A stretch of 64,000 bases of DNA from Desulfotignum sp. (GTDB taxonomy: Bacteria; Desulfobacterota; Desulfobacteria; Desulfobacterales; Desulfobacteraceae), in contig JAABSA010000005.1 in NCBI GenBank assembly GCA_011390635.1, positions 82,099 to 146,098 on the forward strand. The letters run 5' to 3'. Below the pieces are notes generated by a model. It did no database searches. It had not been told where the DNA came from and worked only from the letters and a program-made list of their open reading frames with translations. Of this stretch, positions 45,207-54,590 are shown piece after piece; position 1 is the first letter of the stretch, and the number at the start of each line of letters is the position of its first letter. The translations under genes and the position numbers were made by a program.

Positions 45207-48200
45207 GTGCTCCTTGGGGATAATATATGTGCCACCCGGGCGGCCTCGCTCACCCCCCAGGCCTGGGCGTCACACCCCCTGGGGGTATGGGGAAAATCTC
45301 CGTCCAGAATCTCAGGGATAAATCCTGCCGCACCGGTTCTCATCAAATGTTTGCAGCTGCCCAGCCAGGCCAGGGCCGTGGTGTGGCTGTCCGGACCGAA
45401 CACCTTTGCCCAGGCTTCGCAGAATACAGGGAACTGCCAGGTCCAGGCTGTGCCATTGTGGTAGGCCGGCTTTCTTTGGGTATCTTCATCCCCTTTGTAT
45501 ATTCCGGCATAAGGGTGACATGGATCATTGCATGCAATGCCGTTGTGAACAATGGAAAGCGGCAGGGACAGTTTCCTGTCGGCAAGGCTTCTTATCCCTC
45601 CCGGCACCAGAAGTTCCATACAGGTTTCCACGGTTTTTTGTGCCATCTTTCCTGGTTCAATTACACCCAGGGTCAGCAGCAGCAGCTGGTTGGGCCGCAG
45701 GGCATCATCAGGTAAGGCTTTTCGGGCCGGCCCTTCTCCATGGAGGCAGTCACAAAAATATCCCAACGCCTCATTCCAGAACAAGGAAACAATGGCCAGC
45801 TGCACGGTGTGAGCCTTTTTGCCCCATCCATTGCCGGGATCGATACTGTCCAGCAGAACCAGGGCATTGTACCACAGGGCCTGGATCTCCACAGGATATC
45901 CCTGGCGGGGAGAGCCGGCTGGAAAATTGGTGTCCATCCAGGTGAAATGGGACGGACTGTATAGCAGCTGTGTATCAGGATCAGACCGAACCCCGGTCCG
46001 GGTACCGGCCACAAGGGACCGGGCCATGGAAATCAGCACCTGTTTTACGGTCCGGCCGTCCAGATCCTGGTCAAGAAATGCCGGATCTTTGGTTTTTTCC
46101 AGCATATCCCTGCAGCAGGCAAAAAACCATAATGGCGCATCCGAAGTTTCGATATTACCGGCATCATTGCCACAGATCATGTTGGGCAGGGTGCCTTTGT
46201 CCTCAAACCGGCCAAACAGGTGCAGAATGGCCAGGGCATCGGACATGCGCCCAAGGGCAATAAGGCTCCTGCAGAAAATCAAACTGTCCCGTCCCCAGTC
46301 CAGGAACCAGGGATACCCTGCGATCACGCTTTTATCCTGTCCCCTGTCCACAATAAACGCATCCAGTCCCCGGTACAGGGCCTGGTCCAGTGAAAACCCC
46401 GGATCAAACCGGGGAAGCGGTTCCGGCAGATCCCGGTGCGGTTTCCTGTGCGTTACATTATTATCAGCCTTATGTTTTGCCGCATCTTTTTTGCCCGTCA
46501 CTTCTGCCACCAGGGTGGCTGACTGCCCGCCCCGGCACTCAAAGGAAAAGTACCCCGGGCTGAAAAGATCTGAATCCGGATCCAGGCCCCGTTGTGCCTC
46601 CAGGGGCCGGTGAACCATGTACTGCCATTGTGGTTCATGGACAAAAACACCCCGGGCCAGGGTGATGGACAGGGTATGGCCTGAAGAAAGGGAAAATTCG
46701 TACCCGGACCCATGGGGTGTAACCCTTTGGGGCCAATCCGTCTCAGGCCCCATGAACGCCTTGACGGTTTCATGAAAGCCTCTGTCTTCAATGTCCGGCC
46801 TGAATATCAAGGTCACGGGCGCCTCATCCTGCAAAAACCGACTGTTGTTATTTTTGGTTTCCGGTCTTTTGACGGACAATTGAATCCGGTTGGACGTTGC
46901 AGACAGGATCAGGGTCAATTCCAGAACATAATATTTTCCTTCCGAGGTGGGCACATGGAAACGCCACAACCCGGCATTGTCATAGGAAAAAGTAACCGTC
47001 TTAAGGCAGTCCTTTGCCAGTTCTCTGGAATATCCCTGGAAAATAGCCCATATCCGGCACCGGGCCAGGACCATTCTCCGGTCCTCGGGCATGGCGGGAT
47101 TCAGATTTGCCCCCAGCAGACCGTCATACCTGCTGTGCAGCTGTCCCCAGTCACCGGGAGCCCGCATCATCCCTCCGGTATTGGTGGTGCCCAACAGGGT
47201 CAAACCGGGATCTGCTGCAATTTTTTTTCTGGTGAAAGTGGTGTGCAAATGCAGGGTATCAAACGGGGCCAGATACAGAAGGGCAGCTGTTTCCACCCGG
47301 ATTTTTTCAGGATAAAACAGGCGCAGGTGCAGATGACAGGGCTTGTGTTTTTTTAGGATTGCTTTGGGCATGAACAGGGCGAAAAAACCGACATCCGCCA
47401 TGGGAAGTCCTTCTTCATATCCCAGAGATTGTTTTTCCCCATTGGTGAAAACCAGAATTTCCGAGCGGAACCCCACAGGGCTTTTCACCAGCAGAAAAAA
47501 TCCCGGCGGCACCATGACCTGGCGCGCAAGATCTTTTGTAACATCAAACACAACGACCCGGCTTTCCTTTGAAACATGGTTTAAAGACCGGATAAATGCA
47601 ATGGGATCTGCCGCCATCTGCCGGGCTGCCTGGTCTAAATCCAGGCCACTGACATCTGTATACCCGTCCCGGGCGGTCTTCACCGCCAGGACCCTGGCCT
47701 TTATTTTCTGGGTCAGCACCTTCCGGGGTATCATTGCCGGCACCTGTGCATCCCGGCCTGCATCCGCCTTCAGGGCTTTCAGGTCCTGTGGATCAGGGGT
47801 CAGGGCCATGACCTCACCGGGTGCCAGGCTGATACCGGCCAGACCCTTATCCAAAGTGGGTTTGACCTGTGCGCCGGACAAAAGATCTATCCACTCGGCA
47901 CAGGTTCTGCCGACATCCCCCGGGTCCCAGGATACCATGGTGGATTTTTGCCAGTCCAGATTCACCAGTACCAGCAGGTGTTTGTTTTGGGCCGCGTTAT
48001 GCCGCAGCAACGCCAGTGCCTGGGTGTCATTTTGCGCAATCAGTTCCAGACGGGTATCTTTGAAAAATGCAGGATGGGTTTTCAATATCTGGTTGAGCTG
48101 AAAAATATGGTCCACCTGGTTGTCCTTTGCCCCCCAGTTGAGGCCCGGGGATTCATGCACATTGATCTTTTGGGTGGCAAACCATTCCACGCCGTTGGCA

Positions 48201-49540
48201 AACCCGAATCCCCCGCATACGGAAAACAGTGCGGACAAGGCGGTGCGCATCCTGGCATAGGTGGTTGATTCCGCTGCCAGGCGGTTGTTGTCATGGGTTT
48301 CAGCATAGTGGATCATATGGCCGCAGGTTTCTGAAACATGGGTGGCAACAGGCAGATATTGCTGGATTTCCTCTCTGGTATAATTCTGGAACAATTCAGA
48401 ATAGGCCCAGTTGAAATCAGCCCGGCCCAGGATCTCTTTTGTGGTACTCAGATATCCGCCAAGGCCCTCCAGAAGGAACAGGGTGTCCGGATATTCCTGC
48501 CTGACTTTGGCCACCATGTATTCCCAGGCATCTGTGGGAACCATGTACCCGGCATCGCACCGGAATCCATCCACGCCCCGGTGGCACCAGAGCAGAAATA
48601 TTTGTGCCATATACTCCCACAGGCCGGTGTGGGTATAGTCCAGTTTGGTGAGATCCGCCCACACCACGCCCCAGGCACCCGGGGCCGTAATTTTGCCGTC
48701 TTCTCCCCGAACCAGCCATTCCGGGTGGGTTTGGTGAATGGTGGCAGCCCAGCCGGTGTGGTTGATGGCAATGTCCAAAAACAGGTAACCGTTATGATAA
48801 TGTACGGCATCCACCAGTTCCATGAACTGCTCCAAAGGGGTGGCGGCCGGGTCAAACCGGGCCAGGGCAGGGTCCACATCCGTAAAGTTCAGGGCCGCAT
48901 AAGGACTGCCGAAACGGCCCATGCGGGCATAGGTGGTGGGGGTGGGATGAATGGGCAGAAGGTGAAGGGCCCTGCATCCCAGTGTTGAAAAAATAAATCC
49001 CACCTGTTCTTTGAGATCCCTGAATTTTCCGGACTCCGGGATCACGGTGAACCCTTTGGCATCCAGGGTCTTAATCAATGGTGACAAGGGCAGATCCTCG
49101 CCGGATCCGGCACTGGATCTGGATGGGCCGAACTGACGGACAAAGGCGTTGTATATAATATTGGCACAGCAGGTGCCGGCCGGCTCCACATTCAGAATAC
49201 AGTTATCCCCTTGCGGCCACACCGGAACCGTCTGATTTTCCGGAATAAAAAAACATTTGGCCTGGAAATACCCGGTCTGGTGCAATGGCAGCAGAATCTC
49301 AAAGACCCCGTCTTTTTTTTTCTTCATCTGGATGTCATACCAGGCCTCATCCAGCTTGATCTCATTTTTTTCCACCCGGTCAATGATCTCTTTTCTGGCA
49401 ACCCCTGCGGTTCCCAGATTGGTGCGGACCCAGGCGTTCCCGGCAACCGCTTTGTCCAGGGTCAGGGTAAACAGCAGGCAGTCCCCGCAGAACAACACTC
49501 TGGATGTACCGGGTGACGGTGATTGCATTACGTTTGGCAT
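45203..49540 (-). CDS. Two-domain glycogen debranching enzyme (GH13 + amylo-1,6-glucosidase)
   Basis: A 1445-residue protein. The N-terminal half is a GH13 alpha-glucanotransferase-like barrel (about residues 120-520, with DIAINHTGWAATIHQ, GVDGFRCDAGYMVP, FLLEGLGGY and YAETHDNNRLA). The C-terminal 450 residues are a GDE_C/GH133 amylo-alpha-1,6-glucosidase (IAGYPWFLDWGRDSLIFCRSLI, GNDAGNIETSDAPLWFF, ILDGDFPHTPRGCDAQAWGVSE). This pairing of transferase and glucosidase in one chain is the architecture of eukaryotic debranching enzyme. It removes branch points so that the phosphorylases can proceed. It is the first gene of the four-gene minus-strand glycogen run. Confidence 0.92.
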   Translation of the reverse strand: MPNVMQSPSPGTSRVLFCGDCLLFTLTLDKAVAGNAWVRTNLGTAGVARKEIIDRVEKNEIKLDEAWYDIQMKKKKDGVFEILLPLHQTGYFQAKCFFIPENQTVPVWPQGDNCILNVEPAGTCCANIIYNAFVRQFGPSRSSAGSGEDLPLSPLIKTLDAKGFTVIPESGKFRDLKEQVGFIFSTLGCRALHLLPIHPTPTTYARMGRFGSPYAALNFTDVDPALARFDPAATPLEQFMELVDAVHYHNGYLFLDIAINHTGWAATIHQTHPEWLVRGEDGKITAPGAWGVVWADLTKLDYTHTGLWEYMAQIFLLWCHRGVDGFRCDAGYMVPTDAWEYMVAKVRQEYPDTLFLLEGLGGYLSTTKEILGRADFNWAYSELFQNYTREEIQQYLPVATHVSETCGHMIHYAETHDNNRLAAESTTYARMRTALSALFSVCGGFGFANGVEWFATQKINVHESPGLNWGAKDNQVDHIFQLNQILKTHPAFFKDTRLELIAQNDTQALALLRHNAAQNKHLLVLVNLDWQKSTMVSWDPGDVGRTCAEWIDLLSGAQVKPTLDKGLAGISLAPGEVMALTPDPQDLKALKADAGRDAQVPAMIPRKVLTQKIKARVLAVKTARDGYTDVSGLDLDQAARQMAADPIAFIRSLNHVSKESRVVVFDVTKDLARQVMVPPGFFLLVKSPVGFRSEILVFTNGEKQSLGYEEGLPMADVGFFALFMPKAILKKHKPCHLHLRLFYPEKIRVETAALLYLAPFDTLHLHTTFTRKKIAADPGLTLLGTTNTGGMMRAPGDWGQLHSRYDGLLGANLNPAMPEDRRMVLARCRIWAIFQGYSRELAKDCLKTVTFSYDNAGLWRFHVPTSEGKYYVLELTLILSATSNRIQLSVKRPETKNNNSRFLQDEAPVTLIFRPDIEDRGFHETVKAFMGPETDWPQRVTPHGSGYEFSLSSGHTLSITLARGVFVHEPQWQYMVHRPLEAQRGLDPDSDLFSPGYFSFECRGGQSATLVAEVTGKKDAAKHKADNNVTHRKPHRDLPEPLPRFDPGFSLDQALYRGLDAFIVDRGQDKSVIAGYPWFLDWGRDSLIFCRSLIALGRMSDALAILHLFGRFEDKGTLPNMICGNDAGNIETSDAPLWFFACCRDMLEKTKDPAFLDQDLDGRTVKQVLISMARSLVAGTRTGVRSDPDTQLLYSPSHFTWMDTNFPAGSPRQGYPVEIQALWYNALVLLDSIDPGNGWGKKAHTVQLAIVSLFWNEALGYFCDCLHGEGPARKALPDDALRPNQLLLLTLGVIEPGKMAQKTVETCMELLVPGGIRSLADRKLSLPLSIVHNGIACNDPCHPYAGIYKGDEDTQRKPAYHNGTAWTWQFPVFCEAWAKVFGPDSHTTALAWLGSCKHLMRTGAAGFIPEILDGDFPHTPRGCDAQAWGVSEAARVAHILSPRST

Positions 49541-49653
49541 AATTCTCCCGGGAGTCAGAAGTTAACTTTTTTACCTTTTTTGCCTTTTTCACCTATCCCC
49601 TGCATGTTCCATCGAAACAGCCGGACAGATTACGCAATTATATCACAACCCCG

Positions 49654-50148
49654 TCAGGATGACAGAAACAATTTTTTTTCCTGTATGATTTTTGTATCAA
49701 TGGGCAGGCCGTGGTATGTACCGCAAACGCAAACGCGGTGAGCCGGGCGCGGATGACCGATCCTGAAATGAAAATCCGCCAGCCGGGAATAAAATTCTTC
49801 ATACACGGCGAATTCGGTTTCCAGGGACACCCGGCAATGGTCTGTCAGGTTGAAGACCCCGGCGCTGTGATGCACCAATAAATAAAAGCAGGCTGCCGAC
49901 AGAAACCGGCAATCATGGGTTAAAAACAGCTGAGGATAAAATTTGGATATATAAATGCCCCTGGAAAACCGGTCATGGGACAGAATCAGGTTCAGAGATA
50001 CCAGGTCCCGGGTTTTCACATCCCAAAGAAAATATTCCATGCAGGTATCTTCCCTGGTACAGGTCAGAAAATACCGTTCCAGAAGCCGTTTCACCTGAGT
50101 TTCCATAAACACGGGTATAGCCGGGACCGGATCCGCACAGGCATTCAT
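49654..50148 (-). CDS. Protein of unknown function coupled to the YkgJ-type gene
   Basis: A 164-residue soluble protein that I do not recognise. It is rich in aromatic residues and His, with FYPQLFLTHDCRFLSAACFYLLVHHSAGVF in the middle and CVCGTYHGLPIDTK near the end. ATG 50148 is chosen because it overlaps the stop of the upstream gene by ATGA; the frame also has a start at 50157. Coupling suggests that it works with the Cys-cluster protein. It lies 113 bases before the debranching gene on the same strand. Confidence 0.65.
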   Translation of the reverse strand: MNACADPVPAIPVFMETQVKRLLERYFLTCTREDTCMEYFLWDVKTRDLVSLNLILSHDRFSRGIYISKFYPQLFLTHDCRFLSAACFYLLVHHSAGVFNLTDHCRVSLETEFAVYEEFYSRLADFHFRIGHPRPAHRVCVCGTYHGLPIDTKIIQEKKLFLSS

Positions 50149-50894
50149 GGATAGCAACTTTCCCCATCCTTTTTTTCAGCCCTGCCCCGGCCTGCAGGTC
50201 CGGGGTCTTCGAATATTGTCACGCCCCTTGCAAAAGTATCTGCCGCATCTGTCAGTCCCAGGCAGTGATCCATTGCAGACACAAGTTCCAACCGGCCGGT
50301 TTCCAGATGCATGCGGGTGCACACCGCCTGCACCACGTCCCGGGCCAGAGTATACACATAATTTGGGGCAGACAGACAGGGAATTTCCGCGTTTTGATTG
50401 CCGGAGATAAAAGCGGTTTCACAGTCACTCCTGTTCAGGGAATTCCAGGTTCTGCAGATAAAAGGCCGCTGATCATAAATGGAACAGACATGGTGCTTTA
50501 GAAAAATGCAGGGGGTCTGGTCCTTGATCGCCACCCGCTGGGCCAGGGACCGTCCCCGGGTATATGTAAGATTGGTGCAGATCCGGTTTTTCAAACCTTG
50601 GATTGCTGCCGGGCTGAAATGTTTGCGCACATGGGCACAGATCACAACCGCTTCCAGGGGTATCACATGGATGCGGGAGTGGCAGCAGAAGCTGCACCCG
50701 CTGGCACATTCCGGTGCCGGCGATTGGCATGTTCCGGCTACGGAATCCAGTACCTGGGCTGCTGCAGCCAGAACCTGCCGGATAATAGGAAACAGGGCAT
50801 TAGATGTACCCACGGCTTGTGTTTGCGCCGCATCGGCGATCTGAAAAAAATAGGCGGACAAAGCATCCGGACCGGCCTGGTTCTGATCCTGCAT
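50145..50894 (-). CDS. YkgJ-family cysteine cluster protein
   Basis: A 249-residue protein with the zinc/iron-chelating Cys cluster of the YkgJ (CxxCxxCC) family: CASGCSFCCHSRIHV at residues about 65-80, and later CIFLKHHVCSIYDQRPFICRTWNSL. The second stretch, C-x-F/L-x6-C-x-I/Y-x3-RP-x2-CR, is the diagnostic pattern. Members are thought to bind a metal and their reaction is mostly unknown. The gene is translationally coupled to the unknown gene downstream. Confidence 0.85.
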   Translation of the reverse strand: MQDQNQAGPDALSAYFFQIADAAQTQAVGTSNALFPIIRQVLAAAAQVLDSVAGTCQSPAPECASGCSFCCHSRIHVIPLEAVVICAHVRKHFSPAAIQGLKNRICTNLTYTRGRSLAQRVAIKDQTPCIFLKHHVCSIYDQRPFICRTWNSLNRSDCETAFISGNQNAEIPCLSAPNYVYTLARDVVQAVCTRMHLETGRLELVSAMDHCLGLTDAADTFARGVTIFEDPGPAGRGRAEKKDGESCYP

Positions 50895-51381
50895 TTTGTC
50901 TCCTTGATGTGTAAGACAGGCAGCGATCTGCTGAATCGGCCAGAGGGATGTCTGGAGCTTACAGGTTGTTTATGCTGAAAATATTACCCTATTCAGGATC
51001 TTTGGTCAAGCAAACAAATGGGGGAAGAAGGGTCATCCATGACAAGCACCATTTTCATCCGGCAATTGGGTCATGGAATTACATCTTTGTGATATTGTAT
51101 AAAATTGAATTTTAAAAAAAGAAGCCATTTTAGGTATTTACTGGATACAAATAATGAGAAAGAATTCCAACGGATTGACCGGTTAAAGGTTGAGAATTGG
51201 ACCAAACAGGGTGCACCGAACAAATAAGGATAGATTGTGTAAGGAACGAACCATGCTCTTATCCGGTTGTCGAACTATCGTGGAAATAATGACTTACTGA
51301 TCACACCCCGGTAAAGATACCGGGACAAAAATTTCAATGCGGTAATACCTTGTACGGCATCGACACAGTCAACGATCTGTT
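50895..51381. other. Intergenic stretch of 487 bases without a recognised gene
   Basis: The part near 51060-51200 is AT-rich. It holds a plus-strand open stretch of about 30 codons ending at 51226 (FRYLLDTNNEKEFQRIDR) without start signals or family resemblance. At 51307-51324, CCCGGTA-AAGA-TACCGGG forms a seven-pair hairpin that may end the minus-strand sulfonate transcript, but it has no T-run. No RNA gene or mobile element was recognised. Confidence 0.5.
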
Positions 51382-52086
51382 TTATGCATGTTTTACAATC
51401 CGGACGATCTCTTCGGCCAGCACCTGGGAAGCGTCAATGGTGTCAAGGGGCAGGTCCCCGCCAAGGGCGCTCAGCTCCGTACATGCCACAATGGCCACGC
51501 GTACGCCATCATTCCTTAAATGATCACAGACCTGGACATACTGCCGGTGGAGATCCGGGGAAATGCGGCCGGTCTTCACCTGCCGGATGATGCTGAATAG
51601 CAGGTCCTGGTGCTCTGCGTCCGGCCAGACTTCCGTCATTCCCAGCATTTCAAACCGCCGGGTATAGAGTTGGATGATGGCCACGGCAGGAGAGGCCAGC
51701 ATCCCGATTTTTTTCTCTTTGCCGAACCGGGTTTTTAGCTGTTCCACCACCCGGTCGACCATGTTGACCACCGGTATGGTTACCGCCTGCTGCACTGCAT
51801 CATAATAATAGTGTGCCGTATTGCAGGGAATCACCAGAAAGTCGGCTCCCCAGGTCTCCAGGCGCCTGGCCATATCTGCCATGACCGGCCCGGGGTCTTC
51901 TCCGTCGCCTTCAATAATGGCCTTGATCCGGGAGGGCACCTTGGGGTTGTTGTCCACAATGCACCGGATATGGTCCTTGTCATCTGTAGCCGGGGTCAGG
52001 CGGATGATGCGCTGCATCAGATCCACCGTGGCCTCAGGTCCCATCCCGCCGATGATGCCCACGATTTTTTCCCGGGTCTGCGTCAT
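51382..52086 (-). CDS. Aspartate/glutamate racemase family protein
   Basis: A 234-residue protein. It starts EKIVGIIGGMGPEATVDLM and carries both catalytic Cys of the cofactor-independent racemases, in VIPCNTAHYYY and IVACTELSALGG. Known members interconvert D- and L-aspartate or related acids. It is the last gene of the sulfonate cluster, 187 bases after the CuyA-like gene. Cysteate is the sulfonate analogue of aspartate, so a cysteate racemase is a reasonable hypothesis here. ATG 52086 is where family homology begins; an ATG at 52113 is in frame. Confidence 0.85.
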   Translation of the reverse strand: MTQTREKIVGIIGGMGPEATVDLMQRIIRLTPATDDKDHIRCIVDNNPKVPSRIKAIIEGDGEDPGPVMADMARRLETWGADFLVIPCNTAHYYYDAVQQAVTIPVVNMVDRVVEQLKTRFGKEKKIGMLASPAVAIIQLYTRRFEMLGMTEVWPDAEHQDLLFSIIRQVKTGRISPDLHRQYVQVCDHLRNDGVRVAIVACTELSALGGDLPLDTIDASQVLAEEIVRIVKHA

Positions 52087-52273
52087 GTGTCTGCTTTCTT
52101 CTAAGTAACTCATTTGAGTTGCTGGTCGGTTTGGTGCCGGGCATTGCCAGGCAGGTGCGTTTTTAAATGTCTGTCCGCTGCGCTGCAATGGAACAGCAGC
52201 CGCCCTGGAGTGCAGGGGCAGCTGCTGTTCATGCATCTTTATACCGACTGTTTTTGACGGCTGTTCCTGACAG

Positions 52274-53275
52274 CTATTTTCGAAAGGTGTCCATATAGGC
52301 ATACAGGGCCGGAGATCCGCCGGTATGGAGAAACAGCACCTTTGCGCCGGGTGTGAAATGGTCTTTCCTGATCAAATCAATCAATCCGGCTGCGGTTTTG
52401 CCTGAATAGACCGGGTCCAGGAGAATCGACTCGGTCTGTGCAAACAGCTTTACCGCTTCCACCATGGCATCTGTGGGGATCGAATACCCCGGCCCCACAT
52501 ACTGGTCAAAGCACACAAACGCATTGCGGTCAATGGCAGTGTTTATCCCCAGTTTTTCTGCTGTTTCAAGGGCCAGTTTATATACGATTTCCTCCTGAAC
52601 ATCCTTTTTTCTGGACACATTGACACCGCTGACCGGGATATTGCTGCTGGCACCCACCATACCAACCACCATGCCGGCATGGGTGCCTGCAGATCCGGAC
52701 GGCACAACAATATGATCAATATTCAGGTGCATGTCATTGAGCTGTGTCATTGTTTCGGCAGCACACGACACATATCCCAGGGCACCGATGGCATTGGAAG
52801 CCCCCCCTGGAATGATATAGGGATGTCTGCCTTTTGCCTCAAGTTCAGCAGCTTTTTTCTCCATGGCACCCATCATATCGGTTCCACCGGGCACCACCGC
52901 GATGCTTTTTACCCCCATGAGTTCAAACAAAAAATTGTTGCCGCTGGCCTCTTTTTTATAGGAGCCTTTCACCCGCTCTTCTAAAACCAGATGGCAGTCA
53001 AGGCCTTCTTTCACCGCCCATGCCAGGGTCAGGCGGCAGTGGTTGGACTGCACCGCACCGCAGGTGATGATGGTGTCCGCCTTTTTTTCCATGGCATCGG
53101 CAATGCAGAACTCCAGTTTTCGGGTTTTGTTGCCCCCGCCTGCACCGGGAAGCAGGTCGTCACGCTTGACATACAGGGTGACATCCTTACCAAGACGTTT
53201 GCTTAACGCCGGCATGGGCTCGATGGGCGTGGGGGTGTGAATGTATTTTCTTCTGGGAAATTGTGCAAAATTCAT
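52274..53275 (-). CDS. cuyA: Cysteate sulfo-lyase, CuyA-like (D-cysteine desulfhydrase family)
   Basis: A 333-residue fold-type II PLP enzyme. The PLP Lys is in GGGNKTRKLEF, followed by ITCGAVQSNHCRLTLA, VLEERVKGSYKKEASGNNFL, VPSGSAGTHAGMV and LFLHTGGSPALYAY. The start NFAQFPRRKYIHTPTPIEPMP and several of these stretches match my recollection of CuyA from Ruegeria pomeroyi more closely than DcyD. CuyA splits L-cysteate into pyruvate, ammonium and sulfite. The neighbouring HpsN-like dehydrogenase and TRAP transporter support a sulfonate role. D-cysteine desulfhydrase is the alternative. Confidence 0.8.
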   Translation of the reverse strand: MNFAQFPRRKYIHTPTPIEPMPALSKRLGKDVTLYVKRDDLLPGAGGGNKTRKLEFCIADAMEKKADTIITCGAVQSNHCRLTLAWAVKEGLDCHLVLEERVKGSYKKEASGNNFLFELMGVKSIAVVPGGTDMMGAMEKKAAELEAKGRHPYIIPGGASNAIGALGYVSCAAETMTQLNDMHLNIDHIVVPSGSAGTHAGMVVGMVGASSNIPVSGVNVSRKKDVQEEIVYKLALETAEKLGINTAIDRNAFVCFDQYVGPGYSIPTDAMVEAVKLFAQTESILLDPVYSGKTAAGLIDLIRKDHFTPGAKVLFLHTGGSPALYAYMDTFRK

Positions 53276-53334
53276 GGGGGTATTCCTTTTTGTTTAAATC
53301 AGGGTTTTGGGTAATAAAAAATATCGTATATGTC

Positions 53335-54561
53335 TTATGCAGCGTCCCGGGGCAATATCTGATCAGCCACATCCGCAATTATCTGTGCGATCTTCCCGCA
53401 GTCTGCCAGATCAAAGGTCAGCGGGATTCTCATATCGCACATTTTAAACAATACTCTGTCAGTATTGGGCAATTGGGGCAAATTGTCAAAATATTTCCAG
53501 CTGGTATAGGCGCTGGTGAACCCCACCGGCTTTTTGTTGCCGAACCATTTGAGTTCAACGCCCCGGGCCAGACAGGTGTCCAGAAACTGCCGGATCACGG
53601 TTTCATTATCCGTATCCAGCGTGAACTGAATGGAACTGCCCACATACTGTTCTTTCGGGTCCCGCTGCGGACAGTGAATGCCCGGTATCTGGTTCAGGCG
53701 GGATTCCAGCAGGCGGTACCGGCGGTTCCACCGTTCGCACTGGGCATCAAGGGTCTGTATCTGGGGCCGCAATATGGCGGCCCGCAGGTTGTCCATGCGG
53801 CAGGAGTAGTTGGGAACGATCTCTCTTATGGCATCAAACACCGCATCATCCGGTCTGGAAAGGTGCCGGTCATAATTCATGTATGACCCGGAATAGATGA
53901 TGGCCTTTGCAATGAGGTCCGGATCATCGGTCACCAGCAGGCCGCCTTCACCGGAATTGATGTGCTTATAGGTCTGGGTGCTGAAACAGGCTGCGGCCCC
54001 GAAGGTGCCGGATAACCGCCCGTTCCACCTGGCCCCCATGGTATGGGCGCAGTCTTCGATCAGGGTAATATTGTTCTCTGTGCAGATATCCACGATTTTA
54101 TCCATATCAGCAATGTGTCCCCGCATGTGGGACATCATGAACCATTTGACATCTTCGGGCTTTGCCTTGGCAGCCAGATCATCAAAATCAATGGTATAAT
54201 CATCGGTGATCTCCACCAGCACAATCTTTGCCCCGGCATTTTCAATAGCACCCGGAACCGGGGCCAGGGTGTATGCATTGCACAGTATTTTTTCATTTTC
54301 CTTTACCCCGGCACTTTTCAGGGCCAGGTACATGGCACTGCCGCAGGAGGCACAGGCCAGGCAGTATTTTTTTCCCATGTACCCGGCAAATTCCTTTTCC
54401 AGCAGCGCAGCCTGGGATATGCCATCTTTGCCGACATTGTACCGGTGAATCCGCCCTGATTGCAATATGGTGACAGCCGCTTCTATGGCCTGGTCACCAA
54501 TGGATTCCTGACGGGTAAAACTTTTTGAAAAAACAATTGTCTGTTCTGCTGGTTCTGACAT
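53335..54561 (-). CDS. DegT/DnrJ/EryC1/StrS-type PLP aminotransferase
   Basis: A 408-residue fold-type I aminotransferase. The PLP Lys is in STQTYKHINSGEGGLL; CLACASCGSAMYLALK and EDCAHTMGARW are typical. Members usually aminate keto-sugars, yet no sugar or surface polysaccharide genes are near. It sits between the CuyA-like gene (59 bases) and the HpsN-like gene (29 bases). Amination of sulfopyruvate or of a sulfolactaldehyde-type intermediate to feed the sulfo-lyase is my inference. ATG 54561 has GGAG 10 bases upstream; a TTG at 54585 is in frame. Confidence 0.85.
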   Translation of the reverse strand: MSEPAEQTIVFSKSFTRQESIGDQAIEAAVTILQSGRIHRYNVGKDGISQAALLEKEFAGYMGKKYCLACASCGSAMYLALKSAGVKENEKILCNAYTLAPVPGAIENAGAKIVLVEITDDYTIDFDDLAAKAKPEDVKWFMMSHMRGHIADMDKIVDICTENNITLIEDCAHTMGARWNGRLSGTFGAAACFSTQTYKHINSGEGGLLVTDDPDLIAKAIIYSGSYMNYDRHLSRPDDAVFDAIREIVPNYSCRMDNLRAAILRPQIQTLDAQCERWNRRYRLLESRLNQIPGIHCPQRDPKEQYVGSSIQFTLDTDNETVIRQFLDTCLARGVELKWFGNKKPVGFTSAYTSWKYFDNLPQLPNTDRVLFKMCDMRIPLTFDLADCGKIAQIIADVADQILPRDAA

Positions 54562-54590
54562 GTTAACCGACTCCGGATTACGCAAAAGTA

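Noticed and set aside
51120..51226. Plus-strand 30-codon stretch as a small gene or mobile element relic
   Set aside because: There is no start codon with a ribosome site, no known domain and no flanking inverted or direct repeats.
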